Source: Phoronis ovalis (lineage: Eukaryota > Phoronida > Phoronidae). Taken from it: a DNA stretch of 13,123 bases. Within the stretch, counting starts at the first letter, position 1, and each line of letters begins with the position of its first letter. The notes below the pieces were generated by a model. It made no database searches, was not told the DNA's origin, and was given only the letters and a program-made list of their open reading frames with translations. The position numbers were made by a program, and so were the translations under genes. The DNA lies in assembly GCA_028565635.1 (NCBI GenBank), contig JAOXYB010040272.1:1-13123 (forward strand). Direction: 5' to 3'. Shown piece after piece: positions 10,401 through 13,123 of the stretch.

Positions 10401-12856
10401 TCACTTCAAATTTTCATCTATTCTCGAGAATCCAGCAAACATATTGATTCAAATTTCATTGAAATCGGTCCAGTACTTTTCAAGTTATCAAGTTAATATG
10501 TGAATGAGTGACTAAGTGAGTGAAAAGAACCGATGCAAGAATAATATGTATTCAATTTTGTTGTTGGAAGCCATAATAATATCAAATACAAACAATTAGG
10601 CATAGGCAGATGAAGCAAACAGCTTTTTAGTAAATTCAGTACTTTATGAACTTTAAGCCTCAGAATGTTTTGAGAACAGATATACATGTATGTTCAATTT
10701 TCCATTATTAGGGTAATATGTAGTGCCTTACTTTGACAGCTTCCATCTATCAGCTGATAGCCTTTATTACACTGGCACATATACGAGCCTTGTTTATTCT
10801 TACACTCTCCATTACCACAGGTTACTGATTCACATTCGTTTACATCTGAAAAAAAAGTCTTTGGTAACAAACAGATGAACTGTTGAAGGTAAAGCATAGG
10901 ATTTAAATTACAAATAATATAAGACAATTCTTTAAAACCTTGCAAACAACATTAACCACGAATGTAATTGCAAAAAGTTCTTTTTTTTAAATGGCTTCAA
11001 GTTGATTAAAATGGCACTTGCTGTAACCGCTAATATGGTATGCAAAACCAGGTAATATGCAGACATGCTCACCAGTACATATTTTTCCATTACCCTCAAA
11101 GCCAGTTTTGCAAGAACAATTGAAAGAACCAGCTGTGTTGTAACAGTCAGCTGTTTGGGGACAATCATGAGTGTTCAACAGGCACTCATTGACGTCTGCA
11201 AAGTGAAATAGATATTAAACAACACTGAATAATTGGTGAAAATAGTTAGTAGAAAAGAATATAACATTAGGTGGCAACCACCACTACATACATCTTATAC
11301 GAGTATCTTATACGTAAAGCTTCCAGGAACTTAGCCAAACAGATTTGTTCTTCGTGTCGATTTGGTAATGTTCCAAAAAAATTTAAATTAAATTCCTTAT
11401 CATTATGATTTAATACCATTTATTTTGCTACATATTTATCAAAAATGTTCAAAATAAGGTCCTCCCAGAAATAATCATTGACAGTGCTCTTTACTATTTA
11501 AACGATTTTTGTATAATATATATAAGTACACATATATTTTATTAGAAATATGTGTATATGCGTTGGTATATGTATACAAGTTTGCACAAGTTAGTCATAT
11601 TGTAGTTTACATATTTTAGTAGTTTTATTTAGTATTGTTTATTAGTTGCTTTTTTTGTAAAATATGTTACTATGACAATATATAATTTATTAAATAAATG
11701 TACAAATTCTGTAATGTAACATATAGTCTTACCAATACATTTTTTGTTTGTTTTTTTAACATCAAATCCTGGAGGACAGAGACAAATAAAATGTCCTTGC
11801 AGATTCACACAAGTGGCTCCACTATCACATGGACTTTCATTACATTCATTCAAGTCTACAAAGCAGCAAATTGATAAAATAAACCAAAACAGCAGCTTGT
11901 ATAATAAAAATAATAACACATCACTGAATTCAAATATAACTTTTAAATACATATTTTGTTAGCATACCGGTTGAAGTAATACCTACCTGCACACTCTCCA
12001 TAAGCAGTTTTCTTGTAACCATGTTGGCAGAGACAAGAGAAAGATCCATTGGAGTTGATGCATTCCAGTTCTTGAGAGCAAAGGTTTGGCACAGTTTCAC
12101 ACTCATCCACATCTGAAATGCATCACACTGCTCTTCAAAACATACAAATATGTATCCTGTTCCAATTGTAAACATGAACACTGAATATCCTAAGCAATAG
12201 ATTTTATCTTCAATTTTTAGTGAATTGACACTGTGACGGAGTAAAATTAGTTATTGCACACAATGCTACAAATTAATTTACAATTCTCCAGTATATTGCT
12301 TATAAATTACCTATCCTAATACTTTCTATGTATACAACAAATAGCAATTGATACTGATTATATACTGTAGTATCCATTGGTCTGTTGGGTACTTCCATGC
12401 TATCATAATCACTGCACATACCTTCGCATACATCATTTTGAAAAATGTAGCCTGTAGCACATTGACACTTGTAAGATCCTGCTGTGTTATAACATGTACC
12501 TCCTGCTCCACACTTGTCACCAAGATCACACTCATTAATATCTAAAATTATGTCATCAAATAATAATTAAATAGCAATGTAAAAAAAATATAAGGCTAGA
12601 ACATTTTTATTAAAATATGTAATGTATCCAGACATTATACTGCAAACAAACAGTTTTTGTGAGACTCATGAGAGTTACCCAAACATTTTGCTAGTAGGAT
12701 ATGTTTATTTATTTTCAAATCTAGCATACTTACCTAGGCAGGTGTACCCATCTCCTTTAAACCCATCAGCACACTGGCATTTATATGAGCCAGGAGTGTT
12801 GGTGCACTCAGAATTAGAATCACAGCCAGCCAAGCCTTCAGTACACTCATTGATTT
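4301..12856 (-). CDS. Large secreted EGF / follistatin-Kazal / TSP1 / cystine-knot protein (17 exons, partial at both ends)
   Basis: Gene-level entry. Seventeen minus-strand exons, each flanked by AG acceptor and GT donor, join in one frame into 805 codons with no internal stop. Domain order by residue: 11 EGF-CA (1-453), follistatin-like plus Kazal (454-527), a second such module (528-605), TSP1 (606-660), a third follistatin-like plus Kazal (661-736), and a partial C-terminal cystine knot (737-805). All modules are disulfide-rich and extracellular, so the product is most likely a secreted matrix, mucin-like or surface protein that multimerises through its cystine knot, as VWF, mucins and SCO-spondin do; this role is inferred. 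The first visible exon starts with an acceptor, so the signal peptide and further N-terminal domains lie off the right edge. The terminal exon was not found. No transmembrane segment is visible. I do not recognise a named orthologue. Confidence 0.9.
4630..4718 (-). CDS. Exon: start of C-terminal cystine-knot domain (residues 737-766)
   Basis: An 89-base exon entered in phase 1 and left in phase 0, the only asymmetric exon seen in this gene. It encodes a short acidic linker (GADEPSN) and then CTVMPHYEW and NCTSKQPIQ, which fit the first strand and first cysteines of a CTCK domain. SNCT and TNCT are both N-glycosylation sequons. Assignment rests on this exon together with the next. Donor TTCAG|gtaagg. 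Confidence 0.78.
4719..5165. other. Intron between Kazal module 3 and the cystine knot
   Basis: A phase 1 intron of 447 bases. It is AT-rich, with no repeat or extra exon recognised. A short plus-strand open frame at 4987-5187 overlaps the neighbouring exon in antisense and has no domain. Confidence 0.8.
5166..5393 (-). CDS. Exon: follistatin-like plus Kazal module 3 (residues 661-736)
   Basis: A 76-codon phase 1-1 exon holding a whole module. It opens [15 protein letters not shown], continues IPICDCPVC, then has a Kazal domain with [10 protein letters not shown], the conserved NYQNEC and a C-terminal KGTC. SANKT carries an N-glycosylation sequon. The exon layout is like module 1 and unlike the split module 2. 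The donor is GAAG|gtaaaa. Confidence 0.88.
5486..5650 (-). CDS. Exon: thrombospondin type 1 (TSP1) domain (residues 606-660)
   Basis: A complete TSP1 repeat in one phase 1-1 exon of 55 codons, with six cysteines. WSSWSAC carries the WxxW C-mannosylation motif, and CSVTCG fits the Cxx(S/T)CG O-fucosylation motif. The basic strand RTTRER supplies the stacked arginines of the fold. The donor is GATG|gtgagt. The domain sits between the second and third follistatin/Kazal modules. Confidence 0.95.
5651..6056. other. Intron between Kazal module 2 and TSP1
   Basis: A phase 1 intron of 406 bases. It is AT-rich, and nothing further is seen in it. Confidence 0.8.
6057..6176 (-). CDS. Exon: Kazal half of module 2 (residues 566-605)
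   Basis: A phase 1-1 exon beginning [15 protein letters not shown] and ending YDGPCQEPK, supplying the last four cysteines of the Kazal domain started in the preceding exon. The usual CGSDG turn is changed to [10 protein letters not shown], which keeps the conserved Tyr-x-Asn. FNQT is a potential N-glycosylation site. The donor is AAAG|gtaaac. Confidence 0.86.
6177..6647. other. Intron that splits Kazal module 2
   Basis: A phase 1 intron of 471 bases placed between the second and third Kazal cysteines of module 2. No repeat or exon was recognised. The plus-strand open frame at 6454-6657 has no domain. Confidence 0.8.
6648..6761 (-). CDS. Exon: follistatin-like half of module 2 (residues 528-565)
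   Basis: A 38-codon phase 1-1 exon starting [14 protein letters not shown], followed by [10 protein letters not shown]. This is the FOLN hairpin plus the first two cysteines of a Kazal domain. The remaining Kazal cysteines are in the next exon, so an intron interrupts the Kazal fold that is uninterrupted in modules 1 and 3. The donor is AAAG|gtatta, a weaker consensus than most here. Confidence 0.86.
6983..7204 (-). CDS. Exon: follistatin-like plus Kazal module 1 (residues 454-527)
   Basis: This 74-codon phase 1-1 exon begins [14 protein letters not shown], a follistatin N-terminal (FOLN/EGF-like) hairpin. It runs through [10 protein letters not shown] into a Kazal domain with the hallmark VCGNDG and a C-terminal YRGAC. 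The arrangement matches follistatin, agrin and SPARC modules. Kazal domains either inhibit serine proteases or bind growth factors; which applies here cannot be told. Donor ATGG|gtaagc. Confidence 0.88.
7418..7543 (-). CDS. Exon: EGF-CA domain 11 (residues 412-453)
   Basis: The last EGF-CA domain of the array, beginning DVNEC, with six cysteines and [12 protein letters not shown], ending GAGYICT. It is phase 1-1, with donor ACAG|gtaacg. The next exon switches from EGF to the follistatin/Kazal type. Confidence 0.93.
7681..7800 (-). CDS. Exon: EGF-CA domain 10 (residues 372-411)
   Basis: A single EGF-CA domain beginning DKNEC, with six cysteines and [12 protein letters not shown]. It is phase 1-1 and 120 bases long, with donor AAAG|gtaaca. 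Lys at the second position of the calcium motif is unusual, but the ligand-type residues D, N and E are kept. Confidence 0.93.
7801..8178. other. Intron between EGF domains 9 and 10
   Basis: A phase 1 intron of 378 bases. It has no recognisable repeat or exon. Confidence 0.8.
8179..8307 (-). CDS. Exon: EGF-CA domain 9 (residues 329-371)
   Basis: A single EGF-CA domain beginning DADEC, with six cysteines and [12 protein letters not shown]. At 43 codons it is the longest of the single-domain EGF exons, because of a longer first loop ([15 protein letters not shown]). It is phase 1-1, with donor CAGG|gtaagc. It lies downstream of the largest intron of the gene. Confidence 0.93.
8308..9791. other. 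Largest intron of the EGF/Kazal gene, repeat-bearing
   Basis: A phase 1 intron of 1484 bases between EGF domains 8 and 9. It contains the three-copy repeat at 8945-9390, a diverged fragment near 8855-8890, and a short caaaccc-type run near 8904-8928. I found no skipped EGF exon in it. Confidence 0.8.
8945..9390. repeat. Three tandem copies of a roughly 148-bp unit
   Basis: Copies start near 8945, 9092 and 9241. Shared blocks occur in the same order in each: gatatcctgctnacagtgaa, a tttaatgcacttgacatgga-like block, cagccatattggttc, a ccccaaaatcaatagcttca-like block, and gtcactatgtgagtaatata. The copies differ by scattered substitutions and small indels, so the array is old. Confidence 0.92.
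9792..10046 (-). CDS. Exon: EGF-CA domains 7 and 8 in one exon (residues 244-328)
   Basis: This 255-base phase 1-1 exon encodes two complete EGF-CA domains back to back. Domain 7 opens NINEC and contains [12 protein letters not shown]. Domain 8 opens DVNEC directly after the last cysteine of domain 7 and contains [12 protein letters not shown]. It is the only EGF exon in the window with two domains, consistent with loss of a phase 1 intron. The donor is ACAG|gtacct. Confidence 0.94.
10047..10731. other. Intron between EGF domains 6 and 7
   Basis: A phase 1 intron of 685 bases containing the two-copy repeat at 10221-10500 and a short gtgaatgagtgactaagtga stretch near 10500. No exon is seen. 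Confidence 0.8.
10221..10500. repeat. Two tandem copies of a 140-bp unit
   Basis: The units start at 10221 (catggcagacattttggatt) and 10361 (catggcaaccatttcgaatt). Later shared blocks include tcaagatgtc, tttcgttgaaattggtcc/tttcattgaaatcggtcc and the gtattttcaa/gtacttttcaa ending. A 93-codon open frame on the plus strand spans both units but is not a gene. Confidence 0.88.
10732..10845 (-). CDS. Exon: EGF-CA domain 6 (residues 206-243)
   Basis: The shortest EGF-CA domain here (38 codons), beginning DVNEC, with six cysteines and [12 protein letters not shown]. It is phase 1-1. The exon ends in A instead of the usual G (CAAA|gtaagg), so the split codon at the next junction is AAT, changing the opening Asp of domain 7 to Asn. 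Asn is tolerated at that calcium-ligand position in the family. Confidence 0.92.
11073..11195 (-). CDS. Exon: EGF-CA domain 5 (residues 165-205)
   Basis: A single EGF-CA domain beginning DVNEC, with six cysteines and [12 protein letters not shown], followed by the [10 protein letters not shown] ending typical of fibrillin-like EGF-CA domains. It is phase 1-1, with donor ACAG|gtgagc. NCS within CSC-flanking sequence forms an N-glycosylation sequon, although it may be blocked by the disulfide. Confidence 0.94.
11196..11732. other. Intron between EGF domains 4 and 5
   Basis: A phase 1 intron of 537 bases, very AT-rich, with TA/TG-rich stretches around 11510-11580. No exon or clear repeat family was recognised. 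Confidence 0.8.
11733..11855 (-). CDS. Exon: EGF-CA domain 4 (residues 124-164)
   Basis: A single EGF-CA domain beginning DLNEC, with six cysteines and [12 protein letters not shown]. It is phase 1-1. The C-terminal loop is lysine-rich (VKKTNKKC), unlike the sister domains. The donor is ATTG|gtaaga. Confidence 0.93.
11987..12112 (-). CDS. Exon: EGF-CA domain 3 (residues 82-123)
   Basis: A single EGF-CA domain beginning DVDEC, with six cysteines and [12 protein letters not shown]. It is phase 1-1 and 126 bases long. The donor was placed at GCAG|gtaggt because the final cysteine is then followed by one codon plus one base, as in the other EGF exons. A second GT four bases downstream (gtatta) is possible but would break the frame to the next exon. 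Confidence 0.92.
12113..12421. other. Intron between EGF domains 2 and 3
   Basis: A phase 1 intron of 309 bases. Nothing further is recognised in it. Confidence 0.8.
12422..12541 (-). CDS. Exon: EGF-CA domain 2 (residues 42-81)
   Basis: A single EGF-CA domain in a symmetric phase 1-1 exon of 120 bases. It begins DINEC, has six cysteines, and carries [12 protein letters not shown], which fits the Asp/Asn beta-hydroxylation consensus. The donor reads GAAG|gtatgt. The preceding exon ends in G, which completes the Asp codon at the junction. Confidence 0.94.
12734..12856 (-). CDS. Exon: EGF-CA domain 1 (residues 1-41)
   Basis: This phase 1-1 exon encodes one complete calcium-binding EGF-like domain. 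It opens with the calcium signature EINEC, assuming the upstream exon supplies G for the split first codon. It has six cysteines and the hydroxylation motif [12 protein letters not shown]. The acceptor is ttag and the donor is CTAG|gtaag. It is the most upstream exon visible, and the acceptor shows that the gene continues to the right of the window. Confidence 0.93.
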   Translation of the reverse strand, partial: KSMSVLKAWLAVILILSAPTLLAHINASVLMGLKEMGTPA

Positions 12857-13123
12857 CTAAAAATCAGTACTATTGCATTAAGTTACCTAACAATGTTTTT
12901 ATTGTATACCTGTTGATCACTAAACATAAATACTGCAATTGGATAAAAGCTGGCCATCGTACCATTTTGGCTATTTCAGCAGGTTTCATTGCCCAATAAC
13001 ATTCACAAAATATTTTGCTATAAGAATCAACAGCTACATGTCCCCCACTTAAGTGAAATACATTTCATTAATTAAAATCCAGGCTATTTATGAGGTGATT
13101 TACTAATATTTATTTAGTACTCA
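12857..13123. other. 5'-side intron at the right edge
   Basis: This lies upstream (minus strand) of the first visible EGF exon. It is AT-rich and no exon is seen, so the preceding exon of the gene is outside the window. That exon is expected to end in phase 1. Confidence 0.7.

Noticed and set aside
10222-10503. Plus-strand 93-codon open frame (begins [10 protein letters not shown])
   Set aside because: It lies wholly within the two-copy 140-bp intronic repeat, has no domain, and reads the two units in different frames.
12622-12999. Plus-strand 125-codon open frame
   Set aside because: It is the antisense shadow of EGF-CA exon 1 plus intron and has no recognisable domain.

Overview
This is a eukaryotic, clearly animal, AT-rich genomic window. 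Short exons with GT-AG splice sites sit on the minus strand, separated by introns of roughly 0.1 to 1.5 kb that carry minisatellites and interspersed-type repeats. The encoded domains (calcium-binding EGF, follistatin/Kazal, thrombospondin type 1, cystine knot) are metazoan extracellular modules. Intron size, AT bias and repeat style suggest an invertebrate. A mollusc or another marine lophotrochozoan is my guess, but nothing in the sequence proves it.

Layout, read 5' to 3' on the minus strand (right to left). From 12856 down to 4301, 17 exons join without a frame break into 805 codons of one large secreted protein. The order is 11 EGF-CA domains (12856-7418), a follistatin-type/Kazal module (7204-6983), a second such module split over two exons (6761-6057), a TSP1 repeat (5650-5486), a third follistatin/Kazal module (5393-5166), and most of a C-terminal cystine-knot domain over two exons (4718-4301). 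The 5' end of the gene lies beyond the right edge. The last exon, with the end of the cystine knot and the stop codon, was not found. Every junction from the first EGF to the start of the cystine knot is phase 1, the classic exon-shuffling phase; the junction inside the cystine knot is phase 0.

From 4300 down to 2190 there is about 2.1 kb with no recognisable exon. It holds a degenerate 64-bp tandem repeat, a 37-bp duplicated unit and a GC-richer island that looks like debris of a mobile element. From 2189 to 411, three in-frame minus-strand exons encode the N-terminal half of a family M28 zinc aminopeptidase, with the AHYD, DDNG and FDFEEWE motifs. Its first exon(s) were not found, and its 3' end lies beyond the left edge. 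It is probably a separate neighbouring gene, but a single fused transcript cannot be excluded from the sequence alone.

The left edge (1-230) is a 36-bp minisatellite. Other repeats are a GTGA/GTCA-type simple repeat (693-820), three tandem copies of a roughly 148-bp unit in a large intron (8945-9390), and two copies of a 140-bp unit in another intron (10221-10500). No plus-strand gene, RNA gene, CRISPR array or bacterial-type feature is supported.
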